The position numbers were made by a program, and so were the translations under genes. Of a DNA stretch of 32,687 nt, positions 19,304-28,118 are shown one piece after another (position 1 is the stretch's first letter; the number at the start of each line of letters is the position of its first letter). The notes below the pieces were generated by a model, which saw nothing but the letters and a program-made list of their open reading frames with translations, did not search any database and was not told the origin of the DNA. The stretch lies in assembly GCA_016199925.1 (NCBI GenBank), contig JACQFT010000151.1, positions 1 to 32,687 of the forward strand, read 5' to 3'. This stretch comes from Opitutia bacterium. Lineage in GTDB: Bacteria > Verrucomicrobiota > Verrucomicrobiia > Opitutales > Opitutaceae.

Positions 19304-19422
19304 ATTTCGCCACCCAAAACACCAAAATGATTTCGCCCGCCGACAAATATTTCCCGCGCGCCGATGGGCGCCACGCGAGTCTCGCTCGCCGACGGATTCT
19401 GGTGTTTTTCGTGGCAAAATGT
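19304..19422. repeat. Inverted repeat of the 'CCACGAAAAACACC' type
   Basis: Arms TTCGCCACCCAAAACACCAA (from 19307) and, reverse complemented, TTTTGCCACGAAAAACACCA (ending near 19421) face each other across about 75 bp. Together with the family 3 repeat at 19515-19590 this accounts for much of the 373-bp gap between the DUF1800 and DUF1501 genes. Confidence 0.6.
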
Positions 19423-19514
19423 TTCCGCCCTTCCGTCACCGCGTAAAGCTCCCCCAAACAAGCCCCGGAGCTTTCGACCAAACAACCATGCCACTCACGA
19501 CCATCGCTTCGCCT

Positions 19515-19590
19515 TGGAGGGATTCTGCTGGCCAGCAGAATGTCGTCCGTCTTTTCGCACTCCGCGGACCGGACGGAGCCGGTCCCTCCA
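19515..19590. repeat. Palindromic repeat, family 3 (copy 2)
   Basis: TGGAGGGA...TCCCTCCA ends enclose a small perfect hairpin, ATTCTGCTGG-CCAGCAGAAT, plus the GTCGTCCGTC and GGACCGGACGGAGCCG core shared with 16474-16538. It sits 64 bp upstream of the DUF1501 start. Confidence 0.7.
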
Positions 19591-19654
19591 CCCAAACCAA
19601 GCCGGAGTCCGCTCGCCACAGCGAGCAAGCTCCGCGATCTCGGACCCACTGCGC

Positions 19655-20905
19655 ATGAAAAACCCCGCGCCTTTCCTTCCCGCCACGCGCCGCGACTTTC
19701 TCAAGTTCGGCGCCAAAGGCGTCAGCCTGCTCGCGTTCAGCCGCTTCGCACCGGGCTTTGTCGTCGAGTCTGCCTACGCGCAGGCGCCCGCCGCCGAGAA
19801 AGACCGCACGATCCTCGTCCTCGTCCAGCTCGCCGGCGGCAACGACGGCCTCAACACCGTCGTCCCCTACGCCGACTCCCACTACAACCGCCTCCGCCCG
19901 ACCCTCGCCCTCGCCAAGGAGCAGTTGCTTCCGCTCAACAGTTCCATCGCGTTGCACCACGCCTGCGCCCCCCTCCACGAACTGCTCAAGGACGGCAAAC
20001 TCGGCATCGTGCAGAACGTCGGCTACCCGAATCCGAACCGCAGCCACTTTCGCTCGACGGAAATCTGGGAGACCGCGAGCGAGAGCAATGAGACGCTGCC
20101 GACCGGCTGGCTCGGCCGCTACTTCGACAACGCCTGTGCCGGCGCTCCGACGGCCGGCGACCCGTGCGGCGTCAACATCAGCAGCGAAGTCCCGCAATCT
20201 TTCCTCAGCGCACGCGACCACCCGACGTTCAGCCTGTTGCCGTCCCAGCGCGGCCGCGGCCGTTCGCCCGAAAATCTCAAGCTGCTCGAAACCGTGCTCC
20301 AGCCGCCCGCGCACGCCGACGAGCACGACAACGCCAGTTACCTTCGCCACACGATGATGGACGCGCTCGTCACCGAGAAACGCTTCCAGAAAATCCTCAG
20401 CGACTACACGACCCGCGCCGGCTACCCGGCCTCGCCCTTCGGCAATTCACTCCGCAACGTCGCCGCGCTCATCGCCGCCGGCACCGCCACCCGCGTCTAC
20501 TACGTTTCGCTCCCGGGCTTCGACACCCACAGCAACCAGGCCAACCATCACGCCAACCTCCTCCAGCAACTCTCCTCCGGTCTCGCGGCTTTCCAGAGCG
20601 ATCTCGAGAGCAAGAAACTCGACGGCCAGGTGCTCACGATGACGTTCTCCGAATTCGGCCGCCGCCCGAGCGAGAACGAGAGCAAGGGCACCGACCACGG
20701 CACCGCCGCTCCGCTCTTCGTCCTGGGCTCGCGCGTGCAGCCCGGCCTGCACGGCACGGCGGCGAATCTCGCCGTCCACCCCAACGAGGACCTGAAATTT
20801 TCCACCGACTTCCGCCGCATCTACGCCACCGTGCTCGACCGCTGGCTCGGCTGCAAATCCGCCGCCGTCCTCGGTCGCGACTATCAGCCGCTCGGTTTCG
20901 TCTGA
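19655..20905 (+). CDS. DUF1501 family Tat-exported protein
   Basis: A 416-aa protein with a twin-arginine signal at the N-terminus (ATRRDFLKFGAKGVSLLAFS, cleavage probably after AYAQA). The mature part starts ILVLVQLAGGNDGLNTVVPY, the classic DUF1501 opening, and contains GFDTHSNQ, TFSEFGRRPSEN and GTDHGTAAPLFVLG. The fold belongs to the alkaline phosphatase/sulfatase superfamily, but the reaction is not known. The DUF1800 protein encoded upstream is its habitual partner, and they probably act together in the periplasm. The ATG at 19655 is chosen because it directly precedes the Tat motif. Confidence 0.92.
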   Translation: MKNPAPFLPATRRDFLKFGAKGVSLLAFSRFAPGFVVESAYAQAPAAEKDRTILVLVQLAGGNDGLNTVVPYADSHYNRLRPTLALAKEQLLPLNSSIALHHACAPLHELLKDGKLGIVQNVGYPNPNRSHFRSTEIWETASESNETLPTGWLGRYFDNACAGAPTAGDPCGVNISSEVPQSFLSARDHPTFSLLPSQRGRGRSPENLKLLETVLQPPAHADEHDNASYLRHTMMDALVTEKRFQKILSDYTTRAGYPASPFGNSLRNVAALIAAGTATRVYYVSLPGFDTHSNQANHHANLLQQLSSGLAAFQSDLESKKLDGQVLTMTFSEFGRRPSENESKGTDHGTAAPLFVLGSRVQPGLHGTAANLAVHPNEDLKFSTDFRRIYATVLDRWLGCKSAAVLGRDYQPLGFV

Positions 20906-21246
20906 CCGGTTTTGCCGGTCGCACCCAGCGCCGCTGCGGTCGGCCGGCTTTTGTTTCGGGTCGTGCGCTTACTGGGCTCGTTGAGGCTCGCGCATCGAAC
21001 TCACGGAATCCTCGGCGGGACGCCGAGGACAGCACGCGGGACGCGTGCGCTCCCCGGAAACAGAGCCGGCCTGGCAGACCAGCGGCGCGCCTCACTCGCT
21101 CCTCGTCCGCCAAAGGCGGCGATGGCTCGCGGCAAGTGCTCTCCCCTGTGGGAGCGAGCTTGCTCGCGACTCCTTCCCCAACCGTCGCACGCGGGCGCAC
21201 TCCGACCGCTTCGGCCCGCACCGGAAAACTCCGCCCGCCGGCCGAC

Positions 21247-21381
21247 CTGAGCATCAAACCCTCAATGCTCAGGAGGACTCTGCTCGCTCCGGCCACGGCT
21301 TTCCGGTTTGGTTTCGCAAGTGTGGGTCAGCGCGCAAGCGCGCTGGCCCACGGGGGAACCGTTTGCGCGAGCAAACCGGAA
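21247..21381. repeat. Nested palindromes upstream of the TonB receptor
   Basis: CCTGAGCAT...ATGCTCAGG (21247-21274) is a perfect 9-bp hairpin. Then TTCCGGTTTG (21301-21310) pairs with CAAACCGGAA (21372-21381) around an inner hairpin (21322-21351; GTGGGTCAGCGCGC/GCGCGCTGGCCCAC). The rest of the 560-bp gap 20906-21465 holds more hairpins (TCCTCGGCGGGACGCCGAGG near 21012; GGGAGCGAGCTTGCTCGCGA near 21151). I found no riboswitch such as a cobalamin element. Confidence 0.6.
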
Positions 21382-21465
21382 AGCCACCCCGCTCCGGCGC
21401 CGCCGCGCGAAACAAACTTGTCAGGCTTGCGCGATTCGGCAGGTTCTGGCGGCTCTGCCTCCCGC

Positions 21466-23613
21466 ATGTCGCCCTCGCACTACTCCACCCAACTTCGCCT
21501 TGCTCCCGCGCCTGCCGGCCATCGTCGCTTCGCCCTCGCCGCTGTCGGCCTGCTCGCGTTGGTGACGACCTCCGTCACCCGCGCCGGCGGCGACCCGGTC
21601 GATCTGCCGAAGTATTTCGCCACCGCGACCAAGCTGCCCACCGAAACCGCCGTCGTGCCGGGCATGGCGTCGACCGTCTCCGGGCAGGACCTGCTCGACC
21701 GCGGCGTGCGCGATTTGCGCGGCGCGCTCGCGCTCGTCGGCGGTCTCGATGTCGGCCCCGGCGGCGACTCCGGCCCGGCCGGCTCGGCGCCCGGTTTGTG
21801 GGGCCTGCGCGAAGTCGATGCGTTTCTCCTCGTCGTCGACGGCGTGCCTTCGGGCGGCGCGTTCAATCCCGCCCTTGCCAGCCTCGATCTCACCAACGTC
21901 GAGCGCATCGAGGTGCTGCGCGGCGCCGCGCCCGTGACCTTCGGCGCCACGAGTTTCGTCGGCGTCATCCACGTCATTCACCGCGCCGCCGGCCAGGCGG
22001 CCGCGTCGCTCACGGTCGGCGGCGGCACGCCCGGCACGGCCACGGCCGCGTGGACGCTCAACTTGCCCGCCGCCGGCAATCTCGCGCAGTCGCTCACGCT
22101 CAACGGCGAGCGCCGCTCCTTCTCACAGGACGACTCCGACCTCGCGCGGCTCCACGCGCTCTATCGCGGCGCCGCGACGCTGCCGGCCGGCAGCCTGCGC
22201 GTCGACCTCGAGTTCACCTCCCTCCGCCAGTCGCCTTACAGCCCGCACCCCCGCGAGGGCGGCGGCCTCACGGCCCGCTTCCCGCTCGACGCCAATGTCA
22301 ATCCTTCCGACGCCCGCCAAGACCTTAACCGCGGCCAGCTCAACGCTGTCCTCGATCACAACACCTCCTTCGGCCAGTGGACCACCACCGTCTCGCTCGC
22401 GCGCACGACGCAGCAGAACACCCGCGGCTTTCTGCGCGAGGACTTCGCCTCCGACGGCACGACGGTTAACGCCGACGGCTACCGCCAGAAGGTCGGCCTC
22501 ACCGACCTCTACGTGAACTCCTTCCTCTCGCTCGCTCCCGGCCCCACCCTCAACGCCGCCCTCGGCGCCGACCTCCTCTCCGGCCGCGGCCGGCAGACGA
22601 GCCAGAATTTCGAATACGCGGTCTTCCCCGACGGCCGCCACCGGCCCGACTCGCGCTCGCTCCGCACCGACGAGTTCACCGCGCTCGACGACACCCGCAA
22701 CTTCGCCGGCCTCTACTCCGAGCTCCAATGGACGCCGGGCGACCGCTGGCACCTCGTCGGCGGCCTGCGGCTCAACCACACCGCCGAGAAACGCGCCGGC
22801 AGCGTGCGCGACGACACCGGTGCGCTCATCGACTCGGGCGACGACCGCCTCACGCAAACTCGCCTCGCCGGTTCAGTCGGGGCGACCTTCACCCTCTGGA
22901 AAAACGGCGCCGACTACGTGAACGCCTTTTCGGACTACCGCGACACCTACAAGCCGGCCGCGCTCGACTTCGGGCCCGAGGGCGAGGGCGACATCCTCAA
23001 ACCCGAGACCGCGCGAAGCTGGCAGACCGGCGTCCGCGGCTCGGCCAACGCCGGCCGACTGACCTGGGAAGCGAGCTACTTCAACCTGCGCTTCGAGAAT
23101 CTCGTCATCCGCGAAAACATCGGCGGGCTCCCCGCGCGCGCCAACGCGGGCCGCGAACACTTCAAGGGCTTCGAGTTCGAAAGCAGCTACGCGCTCTCCG
23201 GCGATCTGCGCGTCAGCGCCGCCTACGCCTATCACGACGCGCGCTTCACCGACTACGCGCGCCTGCGCCCCGACAATTCCGTCCAGCAGCTCGCCGGCAA
23301 ACGTCTCGAACTCTCGCCGCAGACTCTCGCCGCGCTCGGCCTCGTCTACGCGCCCGCGCTCGGCCCCGTCGCCTCGCTCACCTGGAACCGCACCGGCCGC
23401 CAGTTCCTCAACAAAACCAACACGTCCGCCTCGCCCGCCTACGCGACGGTCGACGCCGGCCTCGGCTACCGCACGAAACGTTGGAGCGCCCGCCTCGACG
23501 GCACGAACCTCGGCGACCGCCGCGATCCCGCCGCCGAGAGCGAGATCGGCGACGCGCAATTCTACCGCCTCCCCGGCCGCGCCCTCCTGCTGTCGGTGAC
23601 GATGCACCTCTGA
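21466..23613 (+). CDS. TonB-dependent outer-membrane receptor
   Basis: A 715-aa outer-membrane transporter. The signal peptide (FALAAVGLLALVTTSVTRAG) is followed by a plug domain (STVSGQDLLDRGVRDLRGAL, then LLVVDGVPSGGAFNPALASL, then VERIEVLRGAAPVTFGATSF). A long beta-barrel follows, with NFAGLYSELQWTPGDRWHLV, ILKPETARSWQTGVRG, EASYFNLRFENLVI and a terminal LPGRALLLSVTMHL strand. The substrate cannot be told from the sequence; TonB/ExbBD genes are not in the window. The start ATG at 21466 precedes the signal peptide directly. It follows the DUF1501 gene across a repeat-rich gap, so co-regulation is unproven. Confidence 0.93.
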   Translation: MSPSHYSTQLRLAPAPAGHRRFALAAVGLLALVTTSVTRAGGDPVDLPKYFATATKLPTETAVVPGMASTVSGQDLLDRGVRDLRGALALVGGLDVGPGGDSGPAGSAPGLWGLREVDAFLLVVDGVPSGGAFNPALASLDLTNVERIEVLRGAAPVTFGATSFVGVIHVIHRAAGQAAASLTVGGGTPGTATAAWTLNLPAAGNLAQSLTLNGERRSFSQDDSDLARLHALYRGAATLPAGSLRVDLEFTSLRQSPYSPHPREGGGLTARFPLDANVNPSDARQDLNRGQLNAVLDHNTSFGQWTTTVSLARTTQQNTRGFLREDFASDGTTVNADGYRQKVGLTDLYVNSFLSLAPGPTLNAALGADLLSGRGRQTSQNFEYAVFPDGRHRPDSRSLRTDEFTALDDTRNFAGLYSELQWTPGDRWHLVGGLRLNHTAEKRAGSVRDDTGALIDSGDDRLTQTRLAGSVGATFTLWKNGADYVNAFSDYRDTYKPAALDFGPEGEGDILKPETARSWQTGVRGSANAGRLTWEASYFNLRFENLVIRENIGGLPARANAGREHFKGFEFESSYALSGDLRVSAAYAYHDARFTDYARLRPDNSVQQLAGKRLELSPQTLAALGLVYAPALGPVASLTWNRTGRQFLNKTNTSASPAYATVDAGLGYRTKRWSARLDGTNLGDRRDPAAESEIGDAQFYRLPGRALLLSVTMHL

Positions 23614-23687
23614 ACGCGTTTCGCGAGTCAGCGAGCTTGCTCGCGCTCCGTGAATTGTAGGGCTGGCGCTTGTCGCCACGCCGAGTT

Positions 23688-23807
23688 GGGGCGCCGTCTT
23701 GCTGCGCCCGTTGGGTAGATTGACGCTGGGCGCCGAGCAAGTTAGGGCCGGCGCTCGCCGCCGCGTCGCAGAGTCGGGCAGCGTTGCTCGCAGCAAGACT
23801 GCGCCCC
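23688..23807. repeat. Inverted repeat upstream of the MmeI-like gene
   Basis: GGGGCGCCGTCTTGCTGC (23688-23705) and GCAGCAAGACTGCGCCCC (23790-23807) match inversely at 17 of 18 bases. TAGGGCTGGCGCTTGTCGCC and TTAGGGCCGGCGCTCGCCGC lie beside and between them. Nothing else is recognised in the gap 23614-23981. Confidence 0.65.
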
Positions 23808-23981
23808 TACCCGCTCCTTCTTCCTCTCTCACAGCTTTCCACTTTGCCCCTTCGCTCGCTCCCGCGCCTCACTCCTCCGCGCCAACGCTCGCCGTGCGAG
23901 TCGCGGCGTCATCCCGGTCGCACATCGAGCCCACCTCCGCTCTTGCCGCCGCGTCGCGGCTCCGCTCTTCTGACTCACCCC

Positions 23982-26900
23982 ATGCCGTCGCCCGATATTG
24001 TCGCAAAATTCATCCAACGTTGGTCCGAGGCGCCGGCCTCCGAACGGGCCAACTACGTGATGTTTCTTTCGGAGCTGTGCGATCTGCTCGGCGTGCCTCG
24101 TCCCGACCCCGCCGGCCCCGACGCAGCCGCCAACGCTTACGTCTTTGAGCGCCCGGTCACGTTCCACCACCGGGGCACAGCCAAGACCACCACCGGCCGC
24201 GTCGATCTCTACAAGCGCGGCTGCTTCGTCCTCGAGGCGAAGCAATACGCCGCCGGCAAAGCCGGGCCCGCCGAATTCGCGTTCAATCTCGCCGACGACG
24301 CCCCCAAGTCCGCCAAGATCGCGCGGGGCTCCGCCGCGTGGGACCGCGCCATGCTGGAAGCCCTTGGGCAGGCCGAGCGCTATGCCCGCTCGCTGCCCGA
24401 CGACGAGGATCCGCCGCCGTTCCTGCTCGTCGTCGACGTCGGCAACGTCATCGAGCTCTACTCCGACTTCACGCAGAAAGGGAAGAACTATCTCCCCTTC
24501 CCCGACTCGCGCTCGCACCGCATCAAGCTCGCCGATCTCGCCGACTCCGACCTGCGTGAGCGCCTCCGCCAAGTCTGGCTGACTCCCGCCGCGCTCGACC
24601 CCGCCAAGATTTCCGCTCAGGTCACGCGCAAAGTTGCCGCTCATCTCGCCGAGCTGGCCAAATCTTTCGAGAAACGCCACGAGCCCAAACTCGTCGCCGA
24701 ATTCCTCTCCCGCTGCCTCTTCTGCATGTTCGCCGAAGATGTCGGCCTCCTCCCCAAGGAGAGTTTCCGCCAGCTGCTCGAATCGGTGAAGTCCGACCCC
24801 GGCGCCATCGTGCCGATGATGAAACTCCTCTTCGAGGACATGAACGAGGGTCGCTTCTCCGGGCTGCTCAAGAAGAAGCTCCTCTATTTCAACGGCGGTC
24901 TCTTCGCCTCCGCGCAAGCGCTTCCCGTCACCGGCACGCAGCTCGGCCTCCTTCGCCAAGCCGCCGCGCTGGAGTGGAGGCACGTCGAGCCCGCCATCTT
25001 CGGCACGCTCCTCGAACGCGCGCTCTCCCCCGGCGAACGCCACAAACTCGGCGCGCACTACACCCCGCGCGCCTACGTCGAGCGCCTCGTGCTGCCTACC
25101 GTCATCGAGCCCCTGCGCGAGGAATGGGCCGCCGTGCGCATCGCCGCCGTCACTCTCGCCCAGCGCGGAGAGAACAAGGACATCAAGGAAGCCCGCGCCA
25201 CCGTGCGCGAATTCCACGACCGGCTCTGCAAAGTCCGCGTGCTCGACCCGGCCTGCGGCTCCGGCAATTTCCTCTACGTCGCCCTCGAACAGTTGAAACG
25301 CCTCGAAGGCGAAGTCATCACCCTCCTGCGCGACCTCGGGGAAACCGACGTGCTCGCCCTCCAAGGCGTCACCGTCGATCCGCACCAGTTCCTCGGCCTC
25401 GAGATCAACCCGCGCGCCGCCGCCATCGCCGAACTCGTCCTCTGGATCGGCTACCTCCAATGGCATTTCCGCGTCCACGGCGAGGCGATGCCCGCCGAAC
25501 CCGTGCTGCGCAAATTCAACAACATCGAGTGCCGCGACGCCGTCCTCGCCTACGACAAGAAAGATTTCGCCAAAGACGAACACGGCAAGACGCGCTTCGT
25601 GTGGGACCGCAGGACGATGAAGACCGATCCTGTGACCGGCCGCGAAGTCCCCGACGACAAAGCTGTCATCCCGCTCGAAATTTTCACCAACCCGTGCCCC
25701 GCCCAGTGGCCGCAAGCCGACTTCATCGTCGGCAACCCACCGTTTCTGGGAAAAAGCAAATTGCGCGAGGATCTCGGCGATGGTTACGCCGAGACCCTCC
25801 GCGCTGCCTATGAGAACGTGCCGGACAGCGCGGATTTCGTGATGTTCTGGTGGCACAAAGCCGCCGAGGAAGTGCTGGCCGGCCGAGCGCAACGTTTCGG
25901 TTTCATCACGACGAACAGCATCAAGCAGACTTTCAACAGACGCGTCGTAAAACTCGCACTTGACCAAGGTGTGTCGCTCCGGTTCGCGATTCCCGATCAT
26001 CCTTGGGTCGAAAATGCGGACGGTGCCGCAGTGAGAATCGCAATGTCTGTCGGTGCCCTAAGCTATAAGCTACCCGAGCCGGGCATCCTCCAAGAACCAC
26101 CACCACCTGACCCGTCGGCGCTGGCGGGTGACTTGCTCGTGGTAAGAAAAGAAGCTCCGCTAGACGACGGTTCAAACGACGTGGAGTTCGCTCAGTTTCG
26201 TGGACGTATCAGTTCCGACTTCACGATCGGCGCTGAACTGGCGGGAATGTCGTCCCTCAAGGCGAACGAAGGACTCACCTCGATGGGAGTGATGCTCGCA
26301 GGTTCGGGATTCATTCTCACCGAGGACGAAGCGCGAGAGCTCTCGAAGAAGGAGAAGAAAGCTGTCGGCATCGTGATACGTCACTATCGCAACGGCAAAG
26401 ACCTGACCGATCAGCCCCGGCGCGCATCAGTGATTGATTTCTGTGGTCTGACCGCAGAAGAGGCGCGCGACAGATTTCCGCGCGCATACGAAGTCGTCCT
26501 TTCTCGAGTAAAACCGGAGCGTGATGGAAACCGCGACGAACAGTTTCGCCAAAAATGGTGGCTCTTCGGGCGCGTGCGCCCCGACTTCCGCGCGCTGACT
26601 GCCGGTGTTCACCGTTATATCGTCACAGCCGAAACCACCAAGCATCGCCTCTTCCAGTTCCTCCCGAGCGATGTCTTGGCCGACCATTCGACGATTGCTT
26701 TCGGCCTCGACGACGCCTTCTACCTTGGCGTTTTGAGCTGCTGCATTCATGTGGTCTACGCTGTCGCTGCTGGCGGTCGTCTCGGAGTCGGCAACGACCC
26801 CCGCTACAACAAATCACGCTGCTTCGATCCCTTTCCGTTCCCCGACTGCACCGAGAAGCAGAAGGAGAGAATCCGGAAACTGGCGGAGGAACTCGACGCC

Positions 26901-27575
26901 CACCGCAAACGCGCCCAAGCCAAGCACGGCCTCGGCCTGACCGACATCTACAACGTGCTGGAAAAGATTCGGCTGGTAGGGCGAGGCGTCCCCGCCGAGC
27001 CGTCCGTGTCCCCGGCTCACCCGGAGGGTTCGCCTTATCTTTCGGAAAAGGAAAAACGCATTCACGACGCCGCCCTCGTCTCCACGCACAAGCAACTCCA
27101 CGACGATTTGGATCAGGCCGTCGCCGACGCCTATGGCTGGACCTGGCCGCTGACCGACGCCGAGATTCTGGAGAAGGTGGTCGCCCTCAACGCCGCCCGC
27201 GCCGCGGAGGAAGCCAAGGGCAACATCCGCTGGCTCCGCCCCGACTACCAGAAACCCCTCTTCGCCGGAGAGAAGCAGTCCGACCTGGGATTGGAAACTG
27301 TAGGAGCGGGTTTACCCCGCGATTCGGCCGATGGGAGATCGCGGCGTAAAGCCGCTCCTACAAAAAAGACAAAAGCCGCGTGGCCCGCCACGCTCGCCGA
27401 CCGCGCCAAAGCCGTCGAACTCGCTCTCGCCCACGCCGAGACCCCGCAGACCGCCGCCGCGCTCGCCCGGCAATTCAACCGCGCGAAGGAAAAAGACGTG
27501 CTCGAAATCCTCCAGACCCTCACCGCCCTCAGCCGCGCCCACGAAGGCGACACCCCCGGCACCTACGTGCGCTGA
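23982..27575 (+). CDS. Single-chain MmeI-like (type IIL) restriction-modification enzyme
   Basis: A 1197-aa protein with the MmeI domain order. The N-terminal nuclease motif is D75-x9-E85-x-K87 (RVDLYKRGCFVLEAKQ), with the D-to-ExK spacing reported for MmeI. A helical spacer, then an adenine-N6 methyltransferase with motif I DPACGSGNF (422-430) and motif IV NPPF (585-588), follow, then a target-recognition region and a C-terminal domain (DAYGW region). One polypeptide would cut DNA and protect one strand by methylation. Two palindromic repeats lie in frame at about residues 998-1019 and 1107-1127. The recognition region (about 26000-26600) looks less GC-biased, suggesting exchange. The chosen ATG 23982 gives a normal N-terminus. 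All catalytic motifs are intact. Confidence 0.88.
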   Translation: MPSPDIVAKFIQRWSEAPASERANYVMFLSELCDLLGVPRPDPAGPDAAANAYVFERPVTFHHRGTAKTTTGRVDLYKRGCFVLEAKQYAAGKAGPAEFAFNLADDAPKSAKIARGSAAWDRAMLEALGQAERYARSLPDDEDPPPFLLVVDVGNVIELYSDFTQKGKNYLPFPDSRSHRIKLADLADSDLRERLRQVWLTPAALDPAKISAQVTRKVAAHLAELAKSFEKRHEPKLVAEFLSRCLFCMFAEDVGLLPKESFRQLLESVKSDPGAIVPMMKLLFEDMNEGRFSGLLKKKLLYFNGGLFASAQALPVTGTQLGLLRQAAALEWRHVEPAIFGTLLERALSPGERHKLGAHYTPRAYVERLVLPTVIEPLREEWAAVRIAAVTLAQRGENKDIKEARATVREFHDRLCKVRVLDPACGSGNFLYVALEQLKRLEGEVITLLRDLGETDVLALQGVTVDPHQFLGLEINPRAAAIAELVLWIGYLQWHFRVHGEAMPAEPVLRKFNNIECRDAVLAYDKKDFAKDEHGKTRFVWDRRTMKTDPVTGREVPDDKAVIPLEIFTNPCPAQWPQADFIVGNPPFLGKSKLREDLGDGYAETLRAAYENVPDSADFVMFWWHKAAEEVLAGRAQRFGFITTNSIKQTFNRRVVKLALDQGVSLRFAIPDHPWVENADGAAVRIAMSVGALSYKLPEPGILQEPPPPDPSALAGDLLVVRKEAPLDDGSNDVEFAQFRGRISSDFTIGAELAGMSSLKANEGLTSMGVMLAGSGFILTEDEARELSKKEKKAVGIVIRHYRNGKDLTDQPRRASVIDFCGLTAEEARDRFPRAYEVVLSRVKPERDGNRDEQFRQKWWLFGRVRPDFRALTAGVHRYIVTAETTKHRLFQFLPSDVLADHSTIAFGLDDAFYLGVLSCCIHVVYAVAAGGRLGVGNDPRYNKSRCFDPFPFPDCTEKQKERIRKLAEELDAHRKRAQAKHGLGLTDIYNVLEKIRLVGRGVPAEPSVSPAHPEGSPYLSEKEKRIHDAALVSTHKQLHDDLDQAVADAYGWTWPLTDAEILEKVVALNAARAAEEAKGNIRWLRPDYQKPLFAGEKQSDLGLETVGAGLPRDSADGRSRRKAAPTKKTKAAWPATLADRAKAVELALAHAETPQTAAALARQFNRAKEKDVLEILQTLTALSRAHEGDTPGTYVR
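26975..27039. repeat. Family 1 palindromic repeat read in frame inside the MmeI-like gene
   Basis: GGTAGGGCGAGGCGTCCCCG then CCGAGCC (arm B), followed by GGCTCACCCGGAGGGTTCGC then CTTATC (inverse arm A). These are the two arms of the intergenic element at 243-316 in opposite order. It is translated as GRGVPAEPSVSPAHPEGSPY between VLEKIR and LSEKEKRIHD, where relatives have only a few residues. Confidence 0.8.
27299..27362. repeat. Second, unrelated palindromic repeat in frame in the MmeI-like gene
   Basis: TGTAGGAGCGGGTTTACCCC (GCGAT follows) and, reverse complemented, TGTAGGAGCGGCTTTACGCC (GCGAT follows) form 26-nt arms around a 12-nt loop. It is translated as VGAGLPRDSADGRSRRKAAP in the linker before the last domain (AAWPATLADRAKAVELALAH). 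It resembles REP-type repeats known from other GC-rich bacteria. Confidence 0.8.
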
Positions 27576-27609
27576 CCCCGCCCCACCGCTTCCTCTCGCT
27601 TCCCGGAAC

Positions 27610-27630
27610 ATGTCACTTAATAGGTGACAT
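27610..27630. promoter_or_regulatory. 21-bp palindrome, copy 1 of 3
   Basis: ATGTCAC-TTAATAG-GTGACAT: 7-bp inverted half-sites around a 7-bp AT-rich spacer. All 21 bases, spacer included, are identical in the copies at 27716 and 28119. It lies 35 bp after the MmeI-like gene stop. Confidence 0.85.
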
Positions 27631-27715
27631 TGGCTTCCGTCACTCCACGCCCTTCCTGGCCGGCACCGTTGCCACCTGAGCGTCCGCCACACCGGTCGCT
27701 TGCTTCCGTCGGAAG

Positions 27716-27736
27716 ATGTCACTTAATAGGTGACAT
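27716..27736. promoter_or_regulatory. 21-bp palindrome, copy 2 of 3, overlapping the HTH start codon
   Basis: Identical to copy 1. Its last two bases are the AT of the HTH gene ATG (27735), and the AGGTG of its right half is at Shine-Dalgarno distance. A protein bound here, or an RNA hairpin, would block initiation, so autoregulation is likely. Confidence 0.8.
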
Positions 27737-28106
27737 GGCTACCGTTCCATCCCTCACCCGTTACGAGATCCCGGCAGAATTGGGGAATCTCATCATCGCT
27801 GCGGCTGTTGAAATGGCCAAGCAGACGAACAAGGCGTTCCGCGTCGAGCCACGTCGGCGCTCGCAACGAACTGGCCGGACCCTCCGGCCCGGAAAAGATA
27901 CACCGCTCTGGAACGAACTGCGCGCCCAACTGCAGCCCTACCTGACCCAATACGGCCAACAGGTAAACCTCGGACGCGTGCTGGGCTTGCCGCGCCAGCG
28001 CATCAACTCGTTTGTCACGGGTGGCGGACAAATGCCCGACGCCGAACGCACCCTCCAGCTTCTGGCTTGGCTCATGGCGGTGCGCCAGGGCAAGCGACCG
28101 AGTTGA
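27735..28106 (+). CDS. Small helix-turn-helix DNA-binding protein
   Basis: A 123-aa protein, not matched to a named family. The C-terminal half (WNELRAQLQPYLTQYGQQVN, then LGRVLGLPRQRINSFVTGGG, then PDAERTLQLLAWLM) has the spacing of an XRE/lambda-repressor-type HTH, with the putative recognition helix at LPRQRINSFV. The N-terminal part is helical (AELGNLIIAAAVEMAKQTNK) with a basic linker (PRRRSQRTGRTLRPGK). Its ATG emerges from one 21-bp palindrome and identical copies flank the gene on both sides, so these are the likely binding sites. An upstream GTG (27624) is possible but would translate through copy 2. It could control itself, the MmeI-like gene upstream (C-protein-like), or be part of a mobile cassette. 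Confidence 0.7.
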   Translation: MATVPSLTRYEIPAELGNLIIAAAVEMAKQTNKAFRVEPRRRSQRTGRTLRPGKDTPLWNELRAQLQPYLTQYGQQVNLGRVLGLPRQRINSFVTGGGQMPDAERTLQLLAWLMAVRQGKRPS

Positions 28107-28118
28107 CCGCGAACGAAC

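Noticed and set aside
20906-21465. Cobalamin riboswitch before the TonB receptor
   Set aside because: I looked for conserved B12-box-type sequence and found only unrelated hairpins.
23982-27575. BREX or DISARM defence system
   Set aside because: The methyltransferase is a stand-alone fused nuclease-methylase of MmeI type. No helicase, phosphatase, protease or phospholipase-D partner genes surround it.
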